From NCBI GenBank assembly GCA_002281575.1, contig NCGN01000002.1, positions 248,001 through 312,000 on the forward strand: a stretch of DNA of 64,000 nucleotides, in the 5' to 3' direction. Every line of letters starts with the position of its first letter. Within the stretch, counting starts at the first letter, position 1. The position numbers and the translations under genes are program-made. Source of the DNA: Sphingobacteriia bacterium 28-36-52. GTDB taxonomy: Bacteria; Bacteroidota; Bacteroidia; Chitinophagales; Chitinophagaceae. A model generated the notes under the pieces. That model was not told where the DNA came from, searched no databases, and was given only the letters and a program-made list of their open reading frames with translations. Positions 16,666 to 25,254 of this stretch are shown piece after piece.

Positions 16666-17150
16666 AAACTAAAACTGGTCAATTTATTGGGATAATCTAA
16701 TTTGTAGCTTTTTTGATTCCCTTTACTCTTCACATGAAATAAATTGATTTGGCTGGTTTCAAAATCGTGTAGTATGGAGCAGTTGATGTCTACTGTATTC
16801 ATCTCTTTTACCTCAGTTACCTCAAAATAAGACCAAGTACTCTCTTTAATGATTTCATAGCCGATATAATTGAACTTAACGGCTTTCCCATTAACTTTTA
16901 ATTGAAGGTTTTTATTAATATATTGACTGATTTTTTGGTCAATTAGTGCTTTGTTTGTTGGTTTGATGATATCAATGGTTCCTGTACTTTGTTTTTGAAG
17001 TGTTTTTTCCAAGTCATCAGTGAATATTCTAACACTAATTTCGGCAGTGGCATCAGTGGGATTGTGATTGATTTCTATTACCGAAACAAAAAAAGGGTGC
17101 AAGATTGCTAAACTTGCGCTAATTAACCATTGAGCGAATATTGTTGCCAT
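16662..17150 (-). CDS. DUF6702-like exported protein
   Basis: The protein (162 aa) has a signal peptide (IFAQWLISASLAILHPFF). The following domain resembles the Bacteroidota family DUF6702: HPFFVSVIEINHN, then EISVRIFTDDLEKTLQK and INKNLQLKVNGK. The function is unknown; it appears to be a small periplasmic or cell-surface protein. It is divergent from the HupE/UreJ-like gene 49 bases away, and family members are often neighbours of HupE-like proteins and M1 peptidases. The short divergent spacer suggests shared regulation. Confidence 0.75.
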   Translation of the reverse strand: MATIFAQWLISASLAILHPFFVSVIEINHNPTDATAEISVRIFTDDLEKTLQKQSTGTIDIIKPTNKALIDQKISQYINKNLQLKVNGKAVKFNYIGYEIIKESTWSYFEVTEVKEMNTVDINCSILHDFETSQINLFHVKSKGNQKSYKLDYPNKLTSFSF

Positions 17151-17199
17151 TAAAACAATTTAATTACTGCAAATGTCGGTTTTAATTTAAATTGCTCCA

Positions 17200-17781
17200 A
17201 TGAATGATTTTGGCCTTTTTTTTGAAATGGGATACCAGCATATAGCTGACTTAAAGGGCATTGATCATATTCTATTTGTGGCAGCTTTATGTATTCGCTA
17301 TCAGTTTGCCGACTGGAAGAAGTTATTATGGTTAATTACTGCATTTACTATAGGTCATTCAATTACATTAGCACTAAGTGTTTTCAATATCTTAAATTAT
17401 TCTACTGATTGGATAGAGTTCCTGATTCCTATTACCATTGTGGTTACAGCAATTAGCAATGTTTTTGTTAAAAAGTTTACTTTCAAGGCTAAATTTCCAT
17501 TGATCTACTTTTTCGCCCTATTTTTTGGACTAATTCATGGATTAGGTTTTAGTAATTATCTCAAAAGCTTATTGAGCAAGGGGGAAAATATTATTCCCGA
17601 GCTTTTGGCTTTTAATCTTGGATTAGAGGCTGGTCAAGGCTTGATTGTGCTATGCATTCTGTTTATTTCACTTATATTCGTAAACCTTTTTAAAGTTAGT
17701 AGAAGAGAATACATTCTGTATGTTTCAGGAGGTATTTTTGCCATTGCACTTCAAATGGCTTTAGAAAGAATTCCATTTTAA
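17200..17781 (+). CDS. HupE/UreJ family membrane protein
   Basis: The protein (193 aa) has about six membrane helices and the three histidine signatures of HupE/UreJ: HIADLKGIDHILF near the N-terminus, AFTIGHSITLAL, and GLIHGLGFS. HupE/UreJ proteins are secondary permeases linked to nickel or cobalt in hydrogenase and urease operons. Here no hydrogenase or urease is visible. The neighbours are a DUF6702 protein and two M1 zinc peptidases, the first only 15 bases downstream. A metal supply role for these peptidases is conceivable but unproven. Confidence 0.85.
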   Translation: MNDFGLFFEMGYQHIADLKGIDHILFVAALCIRYQFADWKKLLWLITAFTIGHSITLALSVFNILNYSTDWIEFLIPITIVVTAISNVFVKKFTFKAKFPLIYFFALFFGLIHGLGFSNYLKSLLSKGENIIPELLAFNLGLEAGQGLIVLCILFISLIFVNLFKVSRREYILYVSGGIFAIALQMALERIPF

Positions 17782-17796
17782 TAAATCAACACTATT

Positions 17797-20190
17797 ATGA
17801 AGAAAATTACGGTGTTATTATTTGCCTCTGTACTTGCTCTATGTAGTCAGGCGCAAAACATCATGAACAACCCCAGTTCCAATCATGGTAACAAATTTGA
17901 GCAGTTAGGTACTATTTTGCCTACGCCAAATGAGTACAGAACCGCAAGTGGTGCACCTGGTCCAAAGTATTGGCAGCAAAGAGCTGACTATGTAATTAAA
18001 GCAGAGTTAGATGAAGCCAATCTTAAATTAAAGGGAACAGAAACAGTCACTTATTTTAATAATTCTCCTGATGTATTAACCTATTTGTGGTTGCAATTAG
18101 ATGAGAATGAGCACAGCAGCAAGAACAATGCAAACTACCAATCCGCTTCTTCAATGCCACGCCAATTAACCACAGCGGCATTAGACAATATGGCTGCTGC
18201 AAAAACAGATAACGGAAATGGACATATCATTTCTTCATTAACAGATGCTGCTGGTAAAGCATTAAAGTATACCATTAATCGCACCATGATGCGTATTGAT
18301 TTGCCAAGTCCATTAAAGCCTGGCCAAAAATTCGTATTTAATGTAGCATGGAGTTATAAAGTAACCAATCGTATGACTGTTGGTGGTAGAGGTGGATATG
18401 AAACCCTGGAAGATGGGAACAATCTATTCACCATGGCACAGTGGTTCCCACGTTTATGTGTGTACAGTGATTTCCAAGGATGGCAAAACCAGCAATTTAC
18501 AGGCAGAGGAGAATTTGCATTGGCTTTTGGTAATTACGATGTAACCCTTACTGTTCCTGCTGACCATATTGTATTAAGCACAGGAGTTTGTCAAAACTAT
18601 GCGCAAGTTTTAACACCAGCTCAAATGGCTAGATGGAATCAAGCACAAACTGCAAAAGAGCCTGTTGAAATTGCTACATTAGCTGAGGCCAATAGCAAAG
18701 AAAACACCAAGAGCACCCAGAAAAAAACCTGGGTATACAAAGCAGAAAATGTACGTGATTTTGCATGGACAACCAGCCGAAGATATATCTGGGATGCAAT
18801 GCCAGTTTATGTTGAAGGCAAGAAGATTATGTGTATGAGTGGCTATCCAAAAGAGGCGTATGGCTTGTATAGAAAATATTCAACTAAGGTAGTAGCACAT
18901 ACTATTAAATCTTATTCTAAGTTTTCTATTCCTTATCCTTATCCAGTTGCTCAAAGTATTGAAGCATCAAATGGTATGGAGTATCCAATGATTTGTTTCA
19001 ACAATGGTAGAACCAATAAAGATGGTTCTTATAGCGAGCAAACCAAAGTGGGAATGATTGGTGTTATTGTTCACGAAGTAGGGCATAATTTCTTCCCTAT
19101 GATAGTGAATAGCGACGAGCGTCAGTGGAGTTGGATGGACGAGGGTATCAATAGCTTTGTTCAATACTTAACCGAAGAATTGTTCGACAACAAATATCCT
19201 TCTAGAGGAGGTCCAGCTTGGGGAATTGCAGGTTATATGCGTTTGCCAAAAGAGCAATTAGAGCCAATTATGACCAATAGTGAAAACATTGTACTCTTTG
19301 GACCCAATGCTTACACCAAGCCGGCAACCGGCTTAAATATACTTCGTGAAACCATCATGGGCCGCGAATTATTTGACTATGCTTTTAAAGAATATGCAAG
19401 AAGATGGGCATTTAAACATCCAACCCCTGCCGACTTGTTCCGTACAATGGAAGATGCAAGTGCAGAGGATTTGGATTGGTTCTGGAGAGGATGGTTCTAT
19501 GGTATTGACCCAGTAGATATTGCCATTGATACCGTTAAACATGCAGTAATGAATCCTGATGCAGTTCCTACAGCACCTCAGGCATCTACACAAACTATGT
19601 CTTTAGCAAGGCCTTTGTTCAGTGGTGCAGCAGCGTTTGATGATATTTCTAAGCAAAGAAATAGAAACGACAAGCGCATAGTTTTCCAAACCGATGCAGA
19701 TACCAGTTTAAGAGATTTTTATTGGAGATATACCCGTGGTATAGAGCCATACGATTCTACTGTGAAGTTCTCTTTCCCTGCCCCAACTGCTCCAACTGCT
19801 TTAACAGAAGAAGAGAAAAGCAAATACAAGAATGTAAACTTATATGAAGTTACTTTCTCTAATAAGGGGGGATTGGTGATGCCGATTATTGTAGAGTTTA
19901 CTTTTGAAGACGGAACCACTGAAACAGAAAGAATACCTGCACAAATTTGGAGAAAGAATGAACAAAAAGTAACCAAGCTCTTTATGACTACTAAAAAAGC
20001 CAAGTCAATAAAAGTAGATCCAATGAGAGAAACAGCAGATATTAATGAAGGAAACAATAGCTGGCCTAAAAACGGTCTAGCACCAGAACCAAGCAAATTC
20101 AGCTTATTTAAGGGTGCTGCAGGTAGAGCGCGTGGCGCATCATTTGGAGTGAATCCAATGCAGAACGCAATGCAGAAAGCCAATCAGTAA
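17797..20190 (+). CDS. M1 family zinc metallopeptidase, copy 1
   Basis: The protein (797 aa) has a signal peptide ending CSQAQ and a gluzincin M1 peptidase domain. The zinc motif is HEVGH (His426, Glu427, His430) with the third ligand Glu449 in WMDEGINSF, exactly the HExxH-X18-E spacing. The substrate-binding block reads NGMEYPM in place of GAMEN. The last 170 residues form a beta-rich region, ending in a Gly/Ala/Arg-rich tail. It lacks a type IX secretion C-terminal domain that I can recognise. It is highly similar to the next gene over its whole length, so the pair arose by tandem duplication. A strong terminator follows at 20208. Confidence 0.93.
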   Translation: MKKITVLLFASVLALCSQAQNIMNNPSSNHGNKFEQLGTILPTPNEYRTASGAPGPKYWQQRADYVIKAELDEANLKLKGTETVTYFNNSPDVLTYLWLQLDENEHSSKNNANYQSASSMPRQLTTAALDNMAAAKTDNGNGHIISSLTDAAGKALKYTINRTMMRIDLPSPLKPGQKFVFNVAWSYKVTNRMTVGGRGGYETLEDGNNLFTMAQWFPRLCVYSDFQGWQNQQFTGRGEFALAFGNYDVTLTVPADHIVLSTGVCQNYAQVLTPAQMARWNQAQTAKEPVEIATLAEANSKENTKSTQKKTWVYKAENVRDFAWTTSRRYIWDAMPVYVEGKKIMCMSGYPKEAYGLYRKYSTKVVAHTIKSYSKFSIPYPYPVAQSIEASNGMEYPMICFNNGRTNKDGSYSEQTKVGMIGVIVHEVGHNFFPMIVNSDERQWSWMDEGINSFVQYLTEELFDNKYPSRGGPAWGIAGYMRLPKEQLEPIMTNSENIVLFGPNAYTKPATGLNILRETIMGRELFDYAFKEYARRWAFKHPTPADLFRTMEDASAEDLDWFWRGWFYGIDPVDIAIDTVKHAVMNPDAVPTAPQASTQTMSLARPLFSGAAAFDDISKQRNRNDKRIVFQTDADTSLRDFYWRYTRGIEPYDSTVKFSFPAPTAPTALTEEEKSKYKNVNLYEVTFSNKGGLVMPIIVEFTFEDGTTETERIPAQIWRKNEQKVTKLFMTTKKAKSIKVDPMRETADINEGNNSWPKNGLAPEPSKFSLFKGAAGRARGASFGVNPMQNAMQKANQ

Positions 20191-20207
20191 TTGAATAAAT
20201 ATATATG

Positions 20208-20239
20208 AATGCCACCTGTTTAAATACGGGTGGCATTTT
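20208..20239 (+). terminator. Intrinsic terminator between the two M1 peptidase genes
   Basis: AATGCCACC pairs with GGTGGCATT across a 12-base loop and is followed by TT. It lies 17 bases after the first peptidase stop. It shows that the second copy needs its own promoter and that the second gene cannot start at 20230. Confidence 0.75.
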
Positions 20240-20280
20240 GTATTTTAGCCATCCTTAAGATGCCGACTAAATATACTTTT

Positions 20281-22671
20281 ATGAAAAAAATTGTTTTCCT
20301 CCTTTATGCTTTAGTGATAGGCTTGGTTGCCCATGCGCAAAATATCATGAACAATCCAACTTCTAATCACGGGAATAAGTTTGAACAGCTAGGTACTATT
20401 CTACCTACGCCCAATGAATACAGAACAGCTAGTGGTGCTCCAGGTCCTAAATACTGGCAACAAAGAGCAGATTATGTAATTAAAGCTGAATTGGATGAAG
20501 CTAAACTTCAACTAAAAGGATCAGAAACCATTACTTATTTTAATAATGCGCCTGATGTATTAACTTATATATGGTTGCAATTAGACGAGAACCAGCATAG
20601 TACCGTTAACAATGCCAATTACCAAGATGCAACAACCCTAGAGAATGCAATTGCAACCAATCAACTTGAAAAGTTAGTAGCTGCAAAATCGGATAATGGC
20701 TACGGTCATAAAATTTCAAAGTTGACAGATGCAATGGGTAAGCCATTGAAGTATATCATCAATAAAACCATGATGCGCATAGATTTGCCAGCACCATTAA
20801 AGCCTGGTCAAAAATTTATTTTCAATGTAGCATGGAGCTATAAAATTGCAGATAGAATGACTTTTGCAGGAAGAGGAGGTTACGAAATGTTGGAAGATGG
20901 GAATCATTTGTTTACGATGGCTCAGTGGTTCCCGCGTTTATGTGTGTACAGTGATTTTCAGGGCTGGCAGAATCAACAGTTTTCTGGAAGGGGAGAATTT
21001 GCGCTCACATTTGGCAACTATGATGTTACATTAACAGTTCCATCCGATCATATTGTATTAAGTACAGGAGTTTGTCAAAATTATAGTCAGGTATTAAGTC
21101 CGGCACAAATGACTCGCTGGAATCAGGCGCAAACAGCAAAAGAACCCATAGAAATTGCTACATTAGAAGAAGCCAATAAAAGAACTGAAGGGAAAGCAAC
21201 AACCACCAAGACTTGGATATATAAAGCAGAGAATGTAAGAGATTTTGCATGGACTTCTAGTAGAAGATATATATGGGATGCAATGCCTGTTTATATTGAA
21301 GGAAAGAAAGTAATGTGCATGAGCGGCTATCCAAAAGAAGCGTATGGATTGTATCGTAAGTTTTCTACCAAAGCGGTAGCGCATACTATTAAAACCTATT
21401 CTAAATTCTCAATTCCTTATCCTTATCCTGTTGCACAAAGTATTGAAGCGTCTAATGGAATGGAGTATCCGATGATTTGTTTTAACAATGGAAGAACCAA
21501 TAAAGATGGCTCTTATGCGGAAGCTACTAAATATGGTATGATTGGAGTGATTATACATGAAGTAGGTCATAACTTCTTTCCGATGATTGTGAACAGTGAT
21601 GAGCGTCAGTGGAGTTGGATGGACGAAGGCTTAAATACATTTGTTCAATTCTTAACAGAAGAATTGTGGGATAATAAATACCCTACCAGAAGAGGACCTG
21701 CCAGATTAATTACCGATTACATGCGCTTGCCTAAAGACCAGCTTGAACCAATCATGACCAATAGTGACAATATTATTCAATTTGGTCCTAATGCGTATGC
21801 CAAGCCAGCAACTGGATTGAATATTTTGCGTGAGACCATCATGGGGCGCGAACTATTTGATTATGCATTTAAAGAGTATGCAAGACGATGGGCTTTTAAA
21901 CATCCAACTCCTGCAGATTTGTTTAGAACAATGGAAGACGCTAGTGCAGAAGATTTAGATTGGTTCTGGAGAGGATGGTTTTACAGCATTGAGCCTTGTG
22001 ATATAGCCATTGAAAACGTAAAGCATGCGGTGGTTAATAATCAGCCTACAGCAGATGCCCCTAGAGCTGCTAATACAATGACGCGTGGTTTAGATAAGCC
22101 ATTGTTTAGTGGTGCTGTAGCTTTTGATGATATTTCTAAACAAAGAAACAGAAATGATAAGAGCATTGTTTTCCAAACAGATGTAGATACCAGTTTAAGA
22201 GATTTTTATTGGAGGTACACAAGAGGATTGGAAGCATATGATTCTTCATTTAAGTTTCAAGTTCAAGCAAATACGCCCCCAGCTGCATTAACTTCTGAAG
22301 AATTAGCCAAGTACCAAAATGCCAATTTGTATGAAATCACTTTTGCCAATAAAGGTGGATTGGTTATGCCATTGATTGTAGAATTCACTTTTGAAGATGG
22401 AACAAAAGAGATGGAGAAAATACCTGCTCAGGTTTGGAGAAAGAATGAAAACAAAGTCACTAAATTATTCATGACTAACAAAAAAGCGGTTTCTATTCAA
22501 TTAGATCCATTAAAGGAAACAGCAGATATTAATGAATCAAATAACAAGTGGCCCAATGGTACAGTAGCTGAGCCTTCAAAATTTAGTATTTTCAAAGCCG
22601 GAGCGGGTAGAGGCAGAGGTCAGTCATCTGGAGTTAACCCCATGCAACATGCAATGCAAAAAGGACAATAA
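20281..22671 (+). CDS. M1 family zinc metallopeptidase, copy 2
   Basis: This 796-residue paralogue of the preceding gene starts at 20281 with a signal peptide (FLLYALVIGLVAHAQ). A frame extension upstream to 20230 runs into the terminator. The zinc site is intact: HEVGHNFFP and WMDEGLNTF. Identity to copy 1 is near-complete around the active site and in the first 60 mature residues, and weaker at about residues 110-145 and 270-300 and in the C-terminal beta region. The tail is again Gly/Arg-rich (GAGRGRGQSSGVNP). Two copies kept in tandem but separated by a terminator suggest different expression. It directly abuts the esterase gene (TAA then ATG). Confidence 0.93.
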   Translation: MKKIVFLLYALVIGLVAHAQNIMNNPTSNHGNKFEQLGTILPTPNEYRTASGAPGPKYWQQRADYVIKAELDEAKLQLKGSETITYFNNAPDVLTYIWLQLDENQHSTVNNANYQDATTLENAIATNQLEKLVAAKSDNGYGHKISKLTDAMGKPLKYIINKTMMRIDLPAPLKPGQKFIFNVAWSYKIADRMTFAGRGGYEMLEDGNHLFTMAQWFPRLCVYSDFQGWQNQQFSGRGEFALTFGNYDVTLTVPSDHIVLSTGVCQNYSQVLSPAQMTRWNQAQTAKEPIEIATLEEANKRTEGKATTTKTWIYKAENVRDFAWTSSRRYIWDAMPVYIEGKKVMCMSGYPKEAYGLYRKFSTKAVAHTIKTYSKFSIPYPYPVAQSIEASNGMEYPMICFNNGRTNKDGSYAEATKYGMIGVIIHEVGHNFFPMIVNSDERQWSWMDEGLNTFVQFLTEELWDNKYPTRRGPARLITDYMRLPKDQLEPIMTNSDNIIQFGPNAYAKPATGLNILRETIMGRELFDYAFKEYARRWAFKHPTPADLFRTMEDASAEDLDWFWRGWFYSIEPCDIAIENVKHAVVNNQPTADAPRAANTMTRGLDKPLFSGAVAFDDISKQRNRNDKSIVFQTDVDTSLRDFYWRYTRGLEAYDSSFKFQVQANTPPAALTSEELAKYQNANLYEITFANKGGLVMPLIVEFTFEDGTKEMEKIPAQVWRKNENKVTKLFMTNKKAVSIQLDPLKETADINESNNKWPNGTVAEPSKFSIFKAGAGRGRGQSSGVNPMQHAMQKGQ

Positions 22672-23475
22672 ATGAGGAAGAAAGTTTTTTTGAGTTTTAT
22701 TATGGGATTCTTTTGTTTGGTGCTTTTTGCAAAAACAGATACAATATCTGTATATAGTAGAAGCATGAATAAGCAAATTAAAGTGGCGGTAATTCAGCCT
22801 GATAAAATAGTAAAGAATCAAAAGCTACCTGTTGTATACCTATTGCATGGACATGCTGGCAATCATCGTTCTTGGTTACAGTCTGCGCCTCAACTAGAAG
22901 CTAAGGCCAATCAATTCAATATGTTATTGGTTATGCCAGATGGCAGTAGAAATAGCTGGTACATGAATAGCCCAATCAATCCTGCTGTGCAATATGAAAC
23001 CTTTATGATTAATGAACTGGTTCCATATATTGATTCAGCTTATGCTACTAATTTAAAAAGAGCCATCACTGGTTTGAGCATGGGTGGACATGGTGCTTTT
23101 TATTTGTCTTTTAGAAATAAGGGGGTTTTTGGTGCTGCAGGAAGTATCTGCGGCGGCGTTGATATTCGCCCTTTTCCCAAGAACTGGGAACTCAATCAGT
23201 TGTTGGGAGACCTTGCTGAGCAGCCTGCCAATTGGGAAGCGAATACGGTTATCAATATAGCAGAGAATTTGAAGCCAGGTGATTTAAGCCTCATTTTTGA
23301 TTGTGGTTATGGAGATTTTTTTCTAAATGTGAACAGGGCATTGCACCAAAAATTGTTACAGAAAAAAATTCCGCATGATTACACAGAAAGACCAGGTGCA
23401 CATAATTCAGCTTATTGGGGAAGTAGTATTGATGGGCATCTCTTGTATTTTAGTAAATTTTTTAATGAAAAATAG
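22672..23475 (+). CDS. Exported esterase D / antigen 85-like alpha/beta hydrolase, copy 1
   Basis: The protein (267 aa) has a signal peptide and a PF00756 esterase fold. Visible motifs are YLLHGHAGNHRSW (oxyanion region), PDGSRNSWYMNSP, the nucleophile elbow GLSMGGHG (Ser136) and a terminal His in PGAHNSAYW. Substrates in this family include acylated sugars, feruloyl esters and S-formylglutathione; the exported Bacteroidota versions are often called tributyrin or acyl esterases. The ATG follows the peptidase stop directly, so the two are probably co-transcribed. A paralogue follows 6 bases downstream. Confidence 0.88.
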   Translation: MRKKVFLSFIMGFFCLVLFAKTDTISVYSRSMNKQIKVAVIQPDKIVKNQKLPVVYLLHGHAGNHRSWLQSAPQLEAKANQFNMLLVMPDGSRNSWYMNSPINPAVQYETFMINELVPYIDSAYATNLKRAITGLSMGGHGAFYLSFRNKGVFGAAGSICGGVDIRPFPKNWELNQLLGDLAEQPANWEANTVINIAENLKPGDLSLIFDCGYGDFFLNVNRALHQKLLQKKIPHDYTERPGAHNSAYWGSSIDGHLLYFSKFFNEK

Positions 23476-23481
23476 CAGACT

Positions 23482-24309
23482 ATGAAATCTTGGACGATGG
23501 TATTGGTAGGATTAATTTACAGTGGGCTTTCATTTGGCGCACAAACAGATACTTTGGCTGTTCCAAGTGCTTCTATGAAGAAAAAAATTCCAACTGTAAT
23601 TGTGCTACCAGAAGGGTATCAATCTGCTAAGCAATCATTTCCAGTAATTTATTTATTGCATGGGGCTGGTGGTAGTTATCGCAATTGGATTACTCGCGTA
23701 CCACATATTCAACAATTAGCTGATGAAAATAAAGTGATTATTGTTTGCCCAGATGGTGCTGTTACCAGTTGGTATTTTGATAGTCCAATTGATAGTTCAA
23801 TTCGTTATGAAACATTTGTAGCAAAGGAATTGCCTGCATATATTGACCAACAATACAAAACCATCCCAAATAGAAATGGAAGAGTCATTACAGGGTTGAG
23901 TATGGGTGGGCATGGTTCATTATTTTTGGGCTTTCGACATGCTAATACTTTTAGTGGGGCAGGTAGTATGAGTGGCGCATTGCATGTTACCGTTATTAGG
24001 CAAGGCTATGGTGTAGAAAAAATATTGGGTGATACAGCAGTAAATCGAAAATATTGGAATGATTGGAGTGTTTTAAATGCCATTGAACAAAAGCCAACAG
24101 ATTCTTTATCAATTATAATAGACTGTGGGGTTGAAGATCGTGTATTGCCTATGAATAGAGCCGTTCATGAAAAAATGCAAAAGCTGAATATTGCACATGA
24201 ATACACAGAGCGATCAGGAAACCATGATTGGAAATACTGGTCAAATGCAATTGATTACCAAGTGCATTACTTTAGCAAGCATTTTAAAAGAATGCTCAAA
24301 CCTAGTTAG
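23482..24309 (+). CDS. Exported esterase D / antigen 85-like alpha/beta hydrolase, copy 2
   Basis: The protein (275 aa) is a diverged paralogue of the preceding gene with the same layout: signal peptide ending in SFGAQ, YLLHGAGGSYRNW, PDGAVTSWYFDSP, the nucleophile elbow GLSMGGHG (Ser140) and catalytic His in ERSGNHDWKYW. All triad positions appear intact. It is the last gene of the plus-strand run from the HupE gene onward and meets a glycosyltransferase tail to tail. Its substrate is unknown. Confidence 0.88.
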   Translation: MKSWTMVLVGLIYSGLSFGAQTDTLAVPSASMKKKIPTVIVLPEGYQSAKQSFPVIYLLHGAGGSYRNWITRVPHIQQLADENKVIIVCPDGAVTSWYFDSPIDSSIRYETFVAKELPAYIDQQYKTIPNRNGRVITGLSMGGHGSLFLGFRHANTFSGAGSMSGALHVTVIRQGYGVEKILGDTAVNRKYWNDWSVLNAIEQKPTDSLSIIIDCGVEDRVLPMNRAVHEKMQKLNIAHEYTERSGNHDWKYWSNAIDYQVHYFSKHFKRMLKPS

Positions 24310-24333
24310 TTTTGTGGGTGCGATTTTTAAAAA

Positions 24334-25254
24334 TCAATAACCTAGTAATCCTTTTAGTGCATCTATTCTAAATTGAATAATAGGTTTCATTTTAGAAGGA
24401 TATCCTTGAAATAAATAGCCCAATGCTAATATTATTGATGCACCAAATTTAAAGAGGTACTCCAGAATTTTAAAGTAGTACGCGGTTTGGCTGATTGTTT
24501 GTGTTCTCACTTTTTCGCCTCTACCAATTCCGCTGGCAACTCGATACATGTATTCAGGTGTTAACTTATGGGTTTCAACTACGTGGTCTACAATAATATC
24601 AGGGTGGTAATAAATGGTTTTCCCCAATGCTTTAAGTTTTAAGAAAAACTCTTTGCCCTCACCACCAATTCTTAATGTACCCTTAACCCCAGGTAATGCG
24701 GTATTAAATCCATTCACCAAATTAAAATCATCCCTTTTAATAATCATATTCGATTCTAAAGGATACTTATTTGGGCTAAAGACACATATTTCCTTACTGT
24801 AGTTAAAGTTTCCAACCAATGACGAAACAAAATGGCTCATCCAAATTGGCTCAGAAGGGATATACTTGGGAATAATTCTTCCACCTAATCCACCTGCATC
24901 TGCATGCGTTTTAAAAAAATCAATAATTAATGATAAGTAATTCGGATGTGCAATTGCATCATCATCCATGAAACAGAGTAGGGGAGATTGTGCAATAGCA
25001 GCCCCTGTATTTCTGGCAAAAGAAGCCCCTTGATTGGGCTCATTTAAATAAATAAAATGGGCATCTCTATGAGCGGCAATAAAGTTTTTACAAACGCTTT
25101 CAGTATTGTCTGTGGAGTTGTTATTAACGACTATTACTTCATAGCAATCTTTATTGATTTGCTGATTATATAAACTTTCTAATGCTGCTGGTAAATAGAC
25201 GGCTCTATTATAAGTACAGATTACGACCGATATTTCTAGCTTACTTTGGTTCAT
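24334..25254 (-). CDS. GT2 family glycosyltransferase
   Basis: The protein (306 aa) has a GT-A fold. The N-terminal VVICTYNRAVYLPAALESL, the NNNSTDNT nucleotide-binding segment, the DXD-type motif MDDDAIAHP (about residues 95-103) and GGEGKEFFLKLK are visible. It lacks long membrane helices apart from a hydrophobic C-terminal segment (ASIILALGYLF). It transfers a nucleotide sugar to a surface polysaccharide or lipid; the acceptor is unknown. It is the last gene of a minus-strand operon with a GT4 enzyme (ATGA overlap) and a YfhO-like protein. Confidence 0.9.
   Translation of the reverse strand: MNQSKLEISVVICTYNRAVYLPAALESLYNQQINKDCYEVIVVNNNSTDNTESVCKNFIAAHRDAHFIYLNEPNQGASFARNTGAAIAQSPLLCFMDDDAIAHPNYLSLIIDFFKTHADAGGLGGRIIPKYIPSEPIWMSHFVSSLVGNFNYSKEICVFSPNKYPLESNMIIKRDDFNLVNGFNTALPGVKGTLRIGGEGKEFFLKLKALGKTIYYHPDIIVDHVVETHKLTPEYMYRVASGIGRGEKVRTQTISQTAYYFKILEYLFKFGASIILALGYLFQGYPSKMKPIIQFRIDALKGLLGY

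Noticed and set aside
19719..20183. Minus-strand frame of 154 codons inside the first M1 peptidase
   Set aside because: Antisense shadow of a well supported gene; it has no recognisable motif and ends in the C-terminal tail region.
20230..20280. Longer start for the second M1 peptidase
   Set aside because: It lies inside the 3' arm of the terminator at 20208-20239 and would mask the signal peptide starting at 20281.
24322..24335. GATTTTTAAAAATC palindrome between two convergent genes as a terminator
   Set aside because: It has no loop and consists almost only of A and T, so it would not form a stable RNA hairpin.
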